Both the position numbers and the translations under genes were made by a program. Under the pieces are notes generated by a model. That model was not told the DNA's origin. It ran no database searches and worked only from the letters and a program-made list of their open reading frames with translations. A stretch of DNA of 64,000 nt from NCBI GenBank assembly GCA_951802115.1, contig CATOPL010000001.1:248001-312000 (forward strand). Direction: 5' to 3'. Shown here in pieces: positions 35,266 to 44,663 of this stretch (position 1 is the stretch's first letter; each line of letters opens with the position of its first letter). Source of the stretch: an uncultured Lachnospiraceae bacterium. GTDB lineage: Bacteria; Bacillota; Clostridia; Lachnospirales; Lachnospiraceae.

Positions 35266-37884
35266 TTACACCATCGTCACCTGACGAATGATATAGACAA
35301 GCGTCAGCAGTTGCCCCAATACTGCTGCTGCTGCAATTTTCCTGTCTATCCGCCGTTCCAAAACGATACTGCCGTTTTTACAGGCTGTCAAAAGAATCAA
35401 CATAAACGGCAGGAAATATCTTCCCTGAACTCCTTCAACAGAAACATGTCCCAGCGGCGTCCACTGAAGCAGCATGCCCAGAAGAATCAGCCCTGTGCAG
35501 CCCAGACATAAAAATACCATCCAGAACCTCTGAAACCTTTGGATCTTCACCACTTCTCCCCGGCTGTCACAAATTGACAGAAACAGAAGAAACCAGAACA
35601 GCACAACGATGGCCATGGACGTCTCAATCTCCACCCAGCCAAGTTTGTAACCGACTAACGATTCCAGATAAAAACCCGTCTTATCCAGAACCGTATTAAC
35701 TATCATATAGACAAATTCCAGGGGTTCTTTGAGGAAATATCCAATCGTATAGCCGCTCAGATATTCCGCTCCTCCTCCCGTACCGACTACACTGGTAGCT
35801 TCCGTTGTATTCACAATTCCCGTCACCATCTGTAAATGCTTCATCGCAAAAGCAAGCACAGGAATCCCAAGAAGTGCAAAAACTGCCGTATATTTTTCTT
35901 TTTTTCCTGCAAACCGTACAGACGGAATCAAAACCGGCAGAAAACACAGTGGCAGATAGCTGCCGTTTTTACAATATACAAGAAACAGCGCCATAAGCTC
36001 CAGAAGTATCATACGCTGGCCGCTCAGCGGCTTTTCTTCGTAGATGGTCTGCAGACACAGGCAACAGTAAAAAAACAGAATTCCATGTACCATCGCATCA
36101 TGTGAAAAGGAAGTACACTGCTGGATATTGACCGGCAGAAGAGCCAACACAAACATTGTCATCCTACCGAAAGGAAGACGTTTCATTCCTTCTCTTGCCA
36201 ATAGTGCAAATACAAACAGATTCAGATATCTTGCCAGCAGAAGCATCGGAACCGTTCCCCACCCTGCAAGCCTGGCGAAACTCATCCCGAGGACTGCGGG
36301 TGCGTACAGCAGAAAGCTTCCTTCTATATTGCTGTTGATTTCTGTCTCTGTCATTCCTTCATCCCGAATTTTGGAAAACAGGCCATAATATATATTTCTG
36401 TAATTTCCGAACGACGGAGACGATGTGAACTCCATTTCTGCGTCCTGTGCACGCATCAGGCATCTCGTATCTCCCAGACTTTCATACCCCAGAAGTTCAT
36501 TGCTGTATCGATATGCCATATCAATATGTTTGGCCTCGTCCGGAACCATCTGCGGAGTCAGCAGTACATTGTAGACAAGACCGCAGAACAAAAGCGCTGC
36601 CAGAAGAACATTTTCCATTCGTGCTCTTTTTACGATCAGCAGATACCAGAACAGGCAGACAAAACCTTCTACGCCAAGAAACAGAAAGAAAAAAAATCTT
36701 TTTAAGAATATATTAAAATACAGGTACGCATTGACACAGATTCCTTCTTCCCCTGTTATGATCTCCAGACCGCTGTTCCAAAGCTCTGGCGAAAATACCA
36801 GGTCAATTCTGTATTCATGATCCCGGACCCCTGTCTGCGAATCATGAAACAAAAGTCCTGTATATTCGCCCGAGATGAACTGAGCAGCCGGAATATCCGT
36901 CTCACACAGTACCTGATCCAGTGTCAAATCTGTTACCGATGCATGCATGCTGCCTTCTGTCGGCCCTGCTCCGTATTCCGGCTCAATATAAAACCGTACC
37001 CCCAGCCCTGTCAGCCTGTCCTGTCCGGGTTTCACAATCTGGCTGATTTCCCGGTTTTCTTCATTCACAGGCAAGGTTTCACCATCCGCCGGAATCACCG
37101 CTGCTTTTTCCGTTGTATTCTGCGCAATTCGAATCTGTGTGTCATAAAGATACAAAAAAACCGCCGCCACTGCCGCTCCCGCTGCGGCCAGCCCCAGAAT
37201 CTCCCGTCTGGACGGCATGACAAACGAAAACTTTCTGCTTCTGCCACACTTTTTATCCGTGCCATGAAAACCTCCGGCGCTACAGACTCCTGCCCCGCAA
37301 AGCAGGAGAATCAGTCCAGTCAGAAACGGTTTCCGGTACTGATGTATCTTTGTCGTATAGACCAGATTATAGACCAGACTTTTCTTTAGAAGGATACCAT
37401 CCAAAGATGCGCTTCCCGGCGTCTGTGTCGTCTCATTCAGCCAGGCGCAGGGACCATATCCCACTGTATCGCTGTATATGCGCACTTTTATCTCTTCCGG
37501 TATCCGCTCCAGCTCTGCAAAAGGAATCTTCACTGACAGAAACTGTTGATCCGACAGCTCGTTCAACGTAAATTCCTGCCCGCCGATCAGAACCTCTCTG
37601 TCATCTGCCACAAGGATCTTCAAACTACCCTGTTCAAATTCATGTCCGTTGGCTGTAAAGAAAAATCCAATCTGCTGTACTGTATCCGCAGGAGGCGTCA
37701 GGACAAATTCCAATACTTTTTCCGCCGTCAGTTCTTCTGTCTTCGAACGCAGATTTGCCTGGTTTGCGCCTTCGAGCCCCTGAGAACATATCTGCTCCAC
37801 AGGTATCAGTATGCCTGCAGCGGCAACCAGCATACATACAACTGCCCAGATCAGCAGATATTTTTTCTTCTTTTCCAATCTCAT
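35266..37884 (-). CDS. DUF2142 family membrane protein
   Basis: Protein of about 872 residues. An N-terminal anchor (about 8-24) is followed by an extracytoplasmic region, a second anchor near 225-245, another soluble region and then a multi-spanning C-terminal half beginning near 415. The latter contains the DUF2142 hallmark LTPQMVPDEAKHIDMAYRYS. The family resembles GT-C glycosyltransferases and occurs in cell-surface glycan loci. The ATG at 37884 follows GAGGACGGGGAA. The two soluble N-terminal regions are unusually large for DUF2142 proteins. Confidence 0.85.
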   Translation of the reverse strand: MRLEKKKKYLLIWAVVCMLVAAAGILIPVEQICSQGLEGANQANLRSKTEELTAEKVLEFVLTPPADTVQQIGFFFTANGHEFEQGSLKILVADDREVLIGGQEFTLNELSDQQFLSVKIPFAELERIPEEIKVRIYSDTVGYGPCAWLNETTQTPGSASLDGILLKKSLVYNLVYTTKIHQYRKPFLTGLILLLCGAGVCSAGGFHGTDKKCGRSRKFSFVMPSRREILGLAAAGAAVAAVFLYLYDTQIRIAQNTTEKAAVIPADGETLPVNEENREISQIVKPGQDRLTGLGVRFYIEPEYGAGPTEGSMHASVTDLTLDQVLCETDIPAAQFISGEYTGLLFHDSQTGVRDHEYRIDLVFSPELWNSGLEIITGEEGICVNAYLYFNIFLKRFFFFLFLGVEGFVCLFWYLLIVKRARMENVLLAALLFCGLVYNVLLTPQMVPDEAKHIDMAYRYSNELLGYESLGDTRCLMRAQDAEMEFTSSPSFGNYRNIYYGLFSKIRDEGMTETEINSNIEGSFLLYAPAVLGMSFARLAGWGTVPMLLLARYLNLFVFALLAREGMKRLPFGRMTMFVLALLPVNIQQCTSFSHDAMVHGILFFYCCLCLQTIYEEKPLSGQRMILLELMALFLVYCKNGSYLPLCFLPVLIPSVRFAGKKEKYTAVFALLGIPVLAFAMKHLQMVTGIVNTTEATSVVGTGGGAEYLSGYTIGYFLKEPLEFVYMIVNTVLDKTGFYLESLVGYKLGWVEIETSMAIVVLFWFLLFLSICDSRGEVVKIQRFQRFWMVFLCLGCTGLILLGMLLQWTPLGHVSVEGVQGRYFLPFMLILLTACKNGSIVLERRIDRKIAAAAVLGQLLTLVYIIRQVTMV

Positions 37885-38048
37885 TTCCCCGTCCTCACAG
37901 TCATCTGTCTGCAGGCAGTCTGTCCGGCACTGCAGTTCCTGTGATACACGACTGCCGCAGGATCGTTCTCCCACGCGCAAACCTTTGTATTGTTTGTCAT
38001 GAAAGAACAGATCCTGCGACAGCTCCCTGTACCTGTTTACTTTACTGT

Positions 38049-39296
38049 TTAGTTATTTTCTGCTTTCGCCAGCGTAACCGTCAGCTCCAGCCCCTCCGGT
38101 ACCCGCAGAGTCTCAGGTACGGTCACGGTTACCGGGAGCGTATAGCTTCCCGGGCGTCTGCATTCTGACAGATCCACACTGGCCGTTATGCCATCCAGTG
38201 TCAAAGCTGCCAGATCTGCTCCCATTCCGCTGACAGCAATCTCCAGCGGACCGGCTTCTGACACTTCCAGATCACTTAACAGATTCAGATACTGAATCTG
38301 TGCTCCTGTAAGTGTATATCTTGTAGTTTCATGAGGCATAATCTCCATCGTAACTACAATCTCATGCTCATCTTCGTCCGGTATCAGAAGACCTTCATCC
38401 AGATATTGACTGATATCGACTGACTGTTCAAATTTTCCGACTTTTCTCTCCGGATTCAACGCCTCGGCCGGAATATTCAGATTGCTGATCGGCCGGATCT
38501 GAGAGGATGAGCCTGCAATCGTCACCGTCTCCGGTGTATAGGCAATCGTGCTCAGACTATAGCCCTCCGGCGCAGCTTCACTGATATCAAAACTGATACC
38601 GACGGTCTTTTTATTCAACGTTGTCACAGTCACATTGAAATCTGTATCTTTCCCATAATAGTCCAGATAAGTACCGTCAATCGCATTCCTGTCACTGTCC
38701 ATCAGCGTCAGTTTGCCGGGACGTACAACCGTTCCGGTAATACCGGCAATATTGACTTCAACTTCTACCTGTTTAATACGTTCCACTACGGACGCAGGAC
38801 CAGTGACCTCCAGAAGTGTCTGTTCCGGAACTGTAGACCCTGTAACCATTCCATTGCCCGGTTCTCCTTTTGTCCTCACGACCACCTTAAACTGCTCTGT
38901 TACCGACTCTTCAATACTGACCAGTACATTTTCCCGGTTCTGCTCTACCCGCTCAATCGTGGAATCTCCCACATAGTTTACCTCTATTTTCACCATACTG
39001 CCATACTGAAGATCTTTCTGCATATCAGCAGTCACTACAAAATCTGATGACTTCAGATTGCTCAGCACGCTCCGCCTTGCATAAACCGTCAAATCCACGA
39101 CGTCTGTACCTTCCTCAATCCGGCACATCTGTCCCTGAGAGGTCAGAGTCTCCATATTCACCATACTGACTTTTACATTTCGAATCGGCCGGCTGCCAAC
39201 TGCATCATCAATATTGACAACTATCAGCCAAAGCACAACCGCAGCAACCACAGAAAGGATTTTCAGAAGCAGATTGTCAAGCACCTTTGTTTTCAT
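38049..39296 (-). CDS. cdaR: CdaR, YbbR-domain regulator of CdaA
   Basis: Membrane-anchored extracytoplasmic protein of 415 residues: one N-terminal transmembrane helix (ILSVVAAVVLWLIVV), then about four YbbR repeats. It partners with and modulates the diadenylate cyclase CdaA in Firmicutes. It overlaps cdaA by 20 bases. Confidence 0.93.
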   Translation of the reverse strand: MKTKVLDNLLLKILSVVAAVVLWLIVVNIDDAVGSRPIRNVKVSMVNMETLTSQGQMCRIEEGTDVVDLTVYARRSVLSNLKSSDFVVTADMQKDLQYGSMVKIEVNYVGDSTIERVEQNRENVLVSIEESVTEQFKVVVRTKGEPGNGMVTGSTVPEQTLLEVTGPASVVERIKQVEVEVNIAGITGTVVRPGKLTLMDSDRNAIDGTYLDYYGKDTDFNVTVTTLNKKTVGISFDISEAAPEGYSLSTIAYTPETVTIAGSSSQIRPISNLNIPAEALNPERKVGKFEQSVDISQYLDEGLLIPDEDEHEIVVTMEIMPHETTRYTLTGAQIQYLNLLSDLEVSEAGPLEIAVSGMGADLAALTLDGITASVDLSECRRPGSYTLPVTVTVPETLRVPEGLELTVTLAKAENN

Positions 39297-40146
39297 TCTT
39301 GCCCCGTCCCTTCCACAATTTGATCTTTCTTCCTTCCTCCGGCTTCGGCTGCAGACTCTGCAGCTGTTCTTTTAACTGATCCTGATTCAGGTTGCGCAAC
39401 AGACGGCCGCTTTTCGCCAGAGAGACAGCCCCTGTTTCTTCAGAAACTATGATGGTCAGAGAATCACTGACCTCGCTGATGCCCACTGCTGCGCGGTGCC
39501 TTGTGCCAAGCGCCTTGCTGAGCTTCATATTGTCCGACAAGGGCAGATAACAGGTAGCTGACCGGATTCTGTTCCCGGCAAGTATCACTGCTCCGTCATG
39601 CAGCGGCGTGTTTTTTTCAAAGATATTCAAAAGCAGCTGACTGGATACAAGCGAATCAATGGATATTCCGGTACGGTCATATTCCTGCAGGCTTACGCCC
39701 TGTTCAATCACAATCAGCGCGCCGGTCCGCGCTTTTCCCATCTCAAAACAGGCTCTTACCAGCTCTGCAGCCGTCCGGTCCGATATCTCCTCTTCCTCTT
39801 TTTTGGAGCTGTCAAAAGGAACAATCGATGTGAGAATATTCTTCTCCCCAAGCTGTTCCAGAGCTCGCCGAAGTTCCGGCTGAAATACAATAATAACCGC
39901 TGTGATTCCCAGACTGAAAAAATTCTCCGCAATCCACAGAATCGTACTCATACGGAAAAGTGCCGCAACGGCCAGAAGGACCAGCACAACAGAAAAACCT
40001 TTCAGAAGATTCCAGGCCCGTGTTGATTTTATCCAGTTCATAATCTGATAAATGATAAAGGATAAAATGACGATCTCCGCCACATCAGTCTTCGTGATAT
40101 TAAGTGCATCCAACGAGATATACTGATTCAGCTGTTCAAGACTCAT
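39277..40146 (-). CDS. cdaA: Diadenylate cyclase CdaA
   Basis: Makes c-di-AMP from two ATP at the membrane. Length about 289 residues: three N-terminal transmembrane helices, then the DAC domain with the catalytic LHDGAVILAGNRI and GTRHRAAVGISE motifs. The ATG at 40146 follows AAGGAAGGACG; the 7-residue extension in the same frame is less likely. It is cotranscribed with cdaR; glmM, the usual third partner, is not in the window. Confidence 0.96.
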   Translation of the reverse strand: MSLEQLNQYISLDALNITKTDVAEIVILSFIIYQIMNWIKSTRAWNLLKGFSVVLVLLAVAALFRMSTILWIAENFFSLGITAVIIVFQPELRRALEQLGEKNILTSIVPFDSSKKEEEEISDRTAAELVRACFEMGKARTGALIVIEQGVSLQEYDRTGISIDSLVSSQLLLNIFEKNTPLHDGAVILAGNRIRSATCYLPLSDNMKLSKALGTRHRAAVGISEVSDSLTIIVSEETGAVSLAKSGRLLRNLNQDQLKEQLQSLQPKPEEGRKIKLWKGRGKNENKGA

Positions 40147-40182
40147 TCTCACACGTCCTTCCTTCACATGATCTTTTCCTTG

Positions 40183-41133
40183 TCAGTGTCTTTTTCTTCC
40201 GGCTCTGCTGCGGGAATTGATTTTCTTGACCTTTTTATCCGCCACAGCAACTGACATTTTTGGCACTGCTTTTACATAGTAATAATATTCATCGTCCTCA
40301 AACTGTGTATACTCTGTCCGGGAATAATCCACGCTCAATACAAAAAACTCTACTGCAAGCGCAATCAAGACTCCTCCCACGGTTCCCAGCACAACGGAGC
40401 CAATCGATACGCTGACTCCCATAACCAGCCCTCCGATCAGATAAAGAACCACGTTCATAACCGCTCCTGCACAGATGGCTATATACCAGGAATAATCAAT
40501 TCTCATTCTGCGGATCATATACACCACTACCAGTGTGACCGCAAACACCAGAATTGTCAAAAGCATGTTTTTATTATTCAGCACATTCTCCACCAGATAC
40601 ATCAGCTTTACCGATATCTGTTCTGCTTCTGAACTTGCCAACATTTTCTCGTTATTCTTTATATAATACATCAGATAATAACAGAGCGTTCCGCATGCAA
40701 GCGGCACTGCACAGACGGGCCCTCCGATCAGTCCCAAGACCAGCGGCATCGCATAAGGAACTTTTAAAAGGAAGGCCACCGGAGTCAGCACCAGAACATA
40801 ACCATGCTTTGGAGCAACCCGAAAATAAATGGCATACATAATAAATAATATTCCCGCTGTCACCGCGAAAGTCTCCAGAGACAGCGCATAAGCATGAATA
40901 CAAACCAGTATCGCGCCGAAAACCGCCATCAGATTGGCCGGCAGAAGAGAACATAAAAGCGCCAGCAGCAGCGATATTGCAGGGCTTGATACCCTTTCCA
41001 TAAATCCGATCTGCCCATTGATCATCAAAAATACAAAAAAAGCCAGTAAAAATTTTATTGCAGGTATCAGATAAATGTCATACCTGGAATAAAAAATTTT
41101 CAGATGCTGTTTCATCTCAAGTAAAGTCGTCAT
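40183..41133 (-). CDS. Uncharacterised multi-spanning membrane protein upstream of cdaA
   Basis: Protein of 316 residues with eight or more hydrophobic segments and a soluble C-terminal tail of about 60 residues, which is acidic/tyrosine-rich (FEDDEYYYYVKAVPKM) then strongly basic (KKINSRSRAGRKRH). No known family is recognised. It overlaps the upstream membrane protein by 17 bases and lies 36 bases before cdaA, so it belongs to the c-di-AMP operon. Confidence 0.8.
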   Translation of the reverse strand: MTTLLEMKQHLKIFYSRYDIYLIPAIKFLLAFFVFLMINGQIGFMERVSSPAISLLLALLCSLLPANLMAVFGAILVCIHAYALSLETFAVTAGILFIMYAIYFRVAPKHGYVLVLTPVAFLLKVPYAMPLVLGLIGGPVCAVPLACGTLCYYLMYYIKNNEKMLASSEAEQISVKLMYLVENVLNNKNMLLTILVFAVTLVVVYMIRRMRIDYSWYIAICAGAVMNVVLYLIGGLVMGVSVSIGSVVLGTVGGVLIALAVEFFVLSVDYSRTEYTQFEDDEYYYYVKAVPKMSVAVADKKVKKINSRSRAGRKRH

Positions 41134-41560
41134 GTTTATCCTCCATCACGGAACCTGATGCTGCACGCTTCCTTTCGTGCGTATAAATATCCGAGATTTT
41201 TCGCAGTGCCTGTGCATAAGAATTCACACTTTTCTTGGCCACATAATAGCGGTAGGAACAGACACCATACAGTATGCAGACATAAACTGCCACCAGCAGC
41301 ACATAATAAAACAGTACTGTCATACCAAAACTTTTCAAATCCATTTTATGAAGATTGTCCAGAAGATATTCCATATGGCAGGCTCCCCACAATGCTGCAC
41401 ACAGTGCAAAACAGATCGTGGCAAAAAACCATCCGTACAGAATCTGCAGGCTGATATAGTCATGCCGAAAATACCTTGAAATCTTCAGCTGCTCTTTTCC
41501 CGACTTTTCTTCATAAAGAGAAGCCCTGGTCATTAAGATCACTTTTTCTTCATTTATCAT
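41117..41560 (-). CDS. Uncharacterised membrane protein in the cdaA operon
   Basis: Protein of about 147 residues with two long hydrophobic segments (about 38-58 and 75-97), charged ends and no recognised family. The start MINEEK at 41560 follows GGTGGAG; the longer frame to 41671 overlaps comF and is rejected. Overlapping translation with the next gene suggests that the two proteins work together. Confidence 0.75.
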   Translation of the reverse strand: MINEEKVILMTRASLYEEKSGKEQLKISRYFRHDYISLQILYGWFFATICFALCAALWGACHMEYLLDNLHKMDLKSFGMTVLFYYVLLVAVYVCILYGVCSYRYYVAKKSVNSYAQALRKISDIYTHERKRAASGSVMEDKHDDFT

Positions 41561-41639
41561 ATACGCAGTCTCCACCTCATATACACCATAGTATAACACA
41601 AATGTCCGGAAATTCAACCAGAAAGCTTTCGCATAAAAA

Positions 41640-42380
41640 TCAGTTTCCCGATCCAACACAGATGCAGACAAAATATACGTTCTGCGCGCCGTGTTCTTTT
41701 AACACTCTTGCTGCTGAATCAATGGTGCTTCCCGTTGTGTAGATATCATCTACCAATATAATGTTTTTTCTGGGAATCTTCCCTTTCCGAACGGAAAAGG
41801 CATCTTTCAGATTTGTCAGCCGTTCCTGATCGTTTAGTTCCTTCTGAGTATGCGTCTTTTTCACACGCCTCAAAAGCCCTGTATCCATTGGAATATCCAC
41901 GCGCTTTGACAATTCTTTTGCCAGAAGCTCTGCCTGATTAAACCCTCGCTTCTTCTTTCGGGACGAATGCAGCGGAATCGGAACCAGCACCTCTCCTCCC
42001 CAGTGCTTTATCTCCCTGCCGCATCTTGCATAAATCTCTTCTGCATAAAAAGCCGCGTACTCTCTCCGTCCAGCATATTTAAAACCAGCTATCGAGTTTC
42101 TCATAATCTTATCATAGAGAAACGGAGCGCCTCCGCAGTCCGACCATCTCCTTTTTTTCATACAGTCTTGACAGTACTCTCTCTCCTCTAAATGCAACGG
42201 TTTCCCGCATTTCAGGCAAACAGGGCCACTTATGTACGGCAGCTTTATTCTGCAGATCCTGCAGACACGCCCGTTTCTTTCTTCTACCACTTCCTGACAG
42301 ACCGGACATCTGCGCGGGAATAAAAGCCCGGCCAAATCCGGAAAATCTTTTTTCTTTTGTCCTCCTTTTCTATTGATCAT
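41640..42380 (-). CDS. comF: ComF family phosphoribosyltransferase-like protein
   Basis: Protein of about 246 residues. The N-terminal zinc-binding part has CPVC, CRIC, CLKCG and CQDC pairs; the C-terminal phosphoribosyltransferase fold has RGFNQAELLAKEL and the PRPP loop NIILVDDIYTTGST. ComF acts in natural DNA uptake in competent bacteria. Start 42380 lies inside the end of recD2 (11-base overlap), as part of the same operon. Confidence 0.93.
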   Translation of the reverse strand: MINRKGGQKKKDFPDLAGLLFPRRCPVCQEVVEERNGRVCRICRIKLPYISGPVCLKCGKPLHLEEREYCQDCMKKRRWSDCGGAPFLYDKIMRNSIAGFKYAGRREYAAFYAEEIYARCGREIKHWGGEVLVPIPLHSSRKKKRGFNQAELLAKELSKRVDIPMDTGLLRRVKKTHTQKELNDQERLTNLKDAFSVRKGKIPRKNIILVDDIYTTGSTIDSAARVLKEHGAQNVYFVCICVGSGN

Positions 42381-44601
42381 TATCAAATCCTTCCACTTCC
42401 AGAATACGCTCCAAAAGACCGCTGTAACGTGTCTGTTCAGAAACATTCTGGATCATCATATCAAAAGTTCTGTCGCTCCCTACCAGGGTCACACAGGAAC
42501 GGGCACGCGTGACTGCCGTATAAAGCAGGTTGCGGTTCATCAGCATCCTGGGGCCGGTCAGCAGAGGAATGACAACCGCCGGATATTCACTTCCCTGAGA
42601 CTTATGAATCGTGACTGCATAGGCAAGCTCCAACTCCTCCAGCTGAGAAAAGCTGTATGTCACCGTACGGTATTCATCAAACAGCACTTCTACCGTCTCT
42701 GCCATCTCACTGATCTGCGTGATAATTCCCATATCCCCGTTAAATATTCCCATTCCTTTATCTACCGCGATTCCGTAACGATTTTTTGCCTCCCATTCAA
42801 TTTGATAATTGTTTTTAATCTGCATCACTTTATCGCCTTCACGCAGCAGGCCTTTACCGGTTTCTTTTTCTGATTTTTCTGCAGAGGGAGGATTCAGATA
42901 ACGCTGCAACATCTCATTGAGTTTTTCCACCCCCAATGTTCCTTTTCTCATGGGAGTCAGCACCTGAATATCAAAAGGCTTGGCATTTACATACCGCGGC
43001 AGCTTATCCTGCACAAGCGCCAGTACCACCCGCAGAATCATATTCGGATCTTCCCTTTTCAGAAAAAAGAAATCCTGGCTCCTGTTGTCCGGCACCACCG
43101 GTTCTCCCCGGTTAATCCTGTGTGCATTTACAATAATATCGCTCTGACTTGCCTGTCGGAATATCTTTTCCAGCATCACCACATGATATGCCCCGGAAGT
43201 AATCATGTCCTTTAAAACACATCCCGGCCCCACACTCGGAAGCTGATTGATATCTCCCACCAGAATCAGACGCGTGCCTACGCTGACTGCACGCAGCAGG
43301 GCATGCATCAGAAAAATATCCACCATGGACATTTCGTCGATAATGATCAGGTCGGCTTCCAGCGGATTGTCTTCATTTCTTTCAAACGAAGCCTGCTCCC
43401 GGTCTTCTGCGGGCGCACCTGATAATTCCAGAAGTCTGTGAATCGTCAAAGCTTCATATCCGGTCGCCTCCGTCATTCTCTTTGCTGCCCGTCCTGTTGG
43501 TGCAGCTAGAAGAATCTCCATATCTTCTGTTTCAAAATAGCGGATGATCGCATTGATTGTCGTTGTCTTCCCGGTTCCGGGTCCGCCGGTAATAATCAGA
43601 AGTCCGTTTTTCACAGACTCTACTACCGCACGTCTCTGCATTTGATCCAGATTAATCTGAAACTGTTTTTCCACCTTCTGAAGTTTCCGGATGATTTGTT
43701 TTTCTTCCATCTCACATTCCAGATCCAGATCGTGAAGCATTTTCGCGGTATTCAGTTCCAGAAAATAATTCCTGCTGTAAAACACCATCGTCCCATCTGC
43801 ATTATCTTTTATAATCAGCTTCCGGTCTATACACAGATTCATCATCTGCACTTCAACTTCTGAAGTTTCCACTCCCAGAAGCTCACCCGCCCGATAAAGC
43901 AGAAGTTCCCTGGGAAGACAGGTATGTCCCTCCATTGACGCCTGCTGAAGCACATACAAAAGGCCGCTTCGAATCCGGTAATCAGAGTTTGTATGGATGC
44001 CGATCCGTGCTGCAATCTCGTCCGCAGTCTTAAAACCGACGCCTGAAATGTCATCTGCCAGACGATACGGATTTTCCTGCATAATCTGACAGGTTTGCTG
44101 TCCATATTTCTGATAAATCTTTGCCGCCAGTGATACTGTAACTCCGTACTGGGTCAAGAACATCATGACCTGACGCAGCTCCCGCCTTCCTTCCATCTGC
44201 TCTGCGATCTCCATCGCTTTGCGTTCACTGATCCCTTTAATCTCCGCCAGACGTTCTGGTTCCTCTTCCATAATACGGAGCGTATCCCCTTTAAATCTTC
44301 TGACAATTCTCGCCGCCAGTGCGGCTCCGATTCCTTTGACAGCACCGCTGCCCAGATAGCGCTCGATCGCAATCTCATCCTCCGGCGCCAGAACTTCGTA
44401 CTGTTCTGCCTGAAGCTGTTCCCCATACAGCGGATGTTCTTTCATAAAACCGCCCACCTGAATCAGCTCTCCCTCTGACAGAACCGGAAAATTACCCACA
44501 CAGGTCAGTTCTTCCTCGTCCGATACAAGCTGGAACACCGAATAACCGTTTTCATGGTTCCGGAATACAATATGTTCCACATATCCTCTGCGTACTTCCA
44601 T
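42370..44601 (-). CDS. recD2: RecD2-type ATP-dependent DNA helicase
   Basis: 5'-3' superfamily 1B helicase of about 743 residues acting in DNA repair and mismatch processing. N-terminal OB-like region and helix-hairpin-helix repeats (GSGAVKGIGAALAARIV, ISGVGFKTADEIA), then Walker A ITGGPGTGKTTTINAI, Walker B IIIDEMSMVD and AVTIHKSQGSEYPAVVIPLL near the end. ATG at 44601 is used; the frame also has a TTG just before it. No RecBC partners are adjacent, as expected for RecD2. Confidence 0.95.
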   Translation of the reverse strand: MEVRRGYVEHIVFRNHENGYSVFQLVSDEEELTCVGNFPVLSEGELIQVGGFMKEHPLYGEQLQAEQYEVLAPEDEIAIERYLGSGAVKGIGAALAARIVRRFKGDTLRIMEEEPERLAEIKGISERKAMEIAEQMEGRRELRQVMMFLTQYGVTVSLAAKIYQKYGQQTCQIMQENPYRLADDISGVGFKTADEIAARIGIHTNSDYRIRSGLLYVLQQASMEGHTCLPRELLLYRAGELLGVETSEVEVQMMNLCIDRKLIIKDNADGTMVFYSRNYFLELNTAKMLHDLDLECEMEEKQIIRKLQKVEKQFQINLDQMQRRAVVESVKNGLLIITGGPGTGKTTTINAIIRYFETEDMEILLAAPTGRAAKRMTEATGYEALTIHRLLELSGAPAEDREQASFERNEDNPLEADLIIIDEMSMVDIFLMHALLRAVSVGTRLILVGDINQLPSVGPGCVLKDMITSGAYHVVMLEKIFRQASQSDIIVNAHRINRGEPVVPDNRSQDFFFLKREDPNMILRVVLALVQDKLPRYVNAKPFDIQVLTPMRKGTLGVEKLNEMLQRYLNPPSAEKSEKETGKGLLREGDKVMQIKNNYQIEWEAKNRYGIAVDKGMGIFNGDMGIITQISEMAETVEVLFDEYRTVTYSFSQLEELELAYAVTIHKSQGSEYPAVVIPLLTGPRMLMNRNLLYTAVTRARSCVTLVGSDRTFDMMIQNVSEQTRYSGLLERILEVEGFDNDQ

Positions 44602-44618
44602 CAACTACCTCTTGCAAA

Positions 44619-44651
44619 CAAAAGAAGCTGCCGCAAAAGTTTCGCAGCAGC
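44619..44651 (-). terminator. Intrinsic terminator after mreB
   Basis: Minus strand GCTGCTGCGAA, ACTT loop, TTGCGGCAGC, followed by TTCTTTTG. It lies 13 bases after the mreB stop and before recD2. Confidence 0.75.
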
Positions 44652-44663
44652 CCGCCTCTCACT

